DNA of 7,286 nucleotides, taken from an uncultured Anaplasmataceae bacterium (GTDB lineage Bacteria; Pseudomonadota; Alphaproteobacteria; Rickettsiales; CAIPFW01). A program made the translations under genes and the position numbers. Below the pieces are notes generated by a model. The model was not told the origin of the DNA. It did not search any database and saw only the letters and a list, made by a program, of their open reading frames with translations. How positions within the stretch are numbered: position 1 is the first letter of the stretch; every line of letters starts with the position of its first letter. Where the stretch lies: assembly GCA_903864455.1 (NCBI GenBank), contig CAIPFW010000184.1, positions 1 to 7,286 of the forward strand, written 5' to 3'. Below, in pieces: positions 7,266 to 7,286 of the stretch.

Positions 7266-7286
7266 TTTAAAAAATATATTTATTCA

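Noticed and set aside
1..7286. Mobile element, CRISPR array or defence system
   Set aside because: No transposase or recombinase motif, no spaced direct repeats and no terminal inverted repeats are apparent; the recognised genes are core housekeeping.

Overview
The window is strongly AT-rich and carries compact bacterial housekeeping genes. Three proteins are recognised with confidence: the membrane protease FtsH, the tRNA(Ile) lysidine synthetase TilS and DNA polymerase I (PolA). Two further membrane-associated proteins are not recognised. The adjacent tilS-ftsH pair is a common proteobacterial arrangement. Together with the FtsH motif GMVVRLPE, the extreme AT bias and the trimmed proteins, it suggests an alphaproteobacterium with a reduced genome, most likely a Rickettsiales-type intracellular bacterium. 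That placement is inference; no rRNA or other phylogenetic marker is present.

Layout, left to right. Bases 1-993 (+) hold the 3' part of a multi-pass membrane protein. Its reading frame is open to the window edge, so its true start probably lies outside. It converges with ftsH (1010-2815, -), leaving 16 bases between the stop codons. ftsH lies directly downstream of tilS (2838-3824, -) with 22 bases between them, so the two probably form one transcript running leftward. A 143-base intergenic region (3825-3967) separates tilS from the divergent polA (3968-6607, +). It holds a consensus -10 box facing tilS, a weaker promoter candidate facing polA and a C-rich pyrimidine tract. polA converges with an unrecognised gene (6621-7256, -), leaving 13 bases between stops. 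No intergenic stretch exceeds 150 bases.

Functionally, TilS modifies the anticodon of the AUA-reading isoleucine tRNA, FtsH degrades membrane and misfolded proteins, and PolA fills and processes DNA gaps. These are unrelated core functions placed side by side, not a dedicated system. The clearest biological oddity is PolA: its 5' nuclease and polymerase domains keep their catalytic residues, but the intervening 3'-5' exonuclease domain has lost its metal-binding motifs, so the enzyme is predicted not to proofread. I found no mobile element, CRISPR array, RNA gene or convincing intrinsic terminator, and no evidence of a new multi-gene system.
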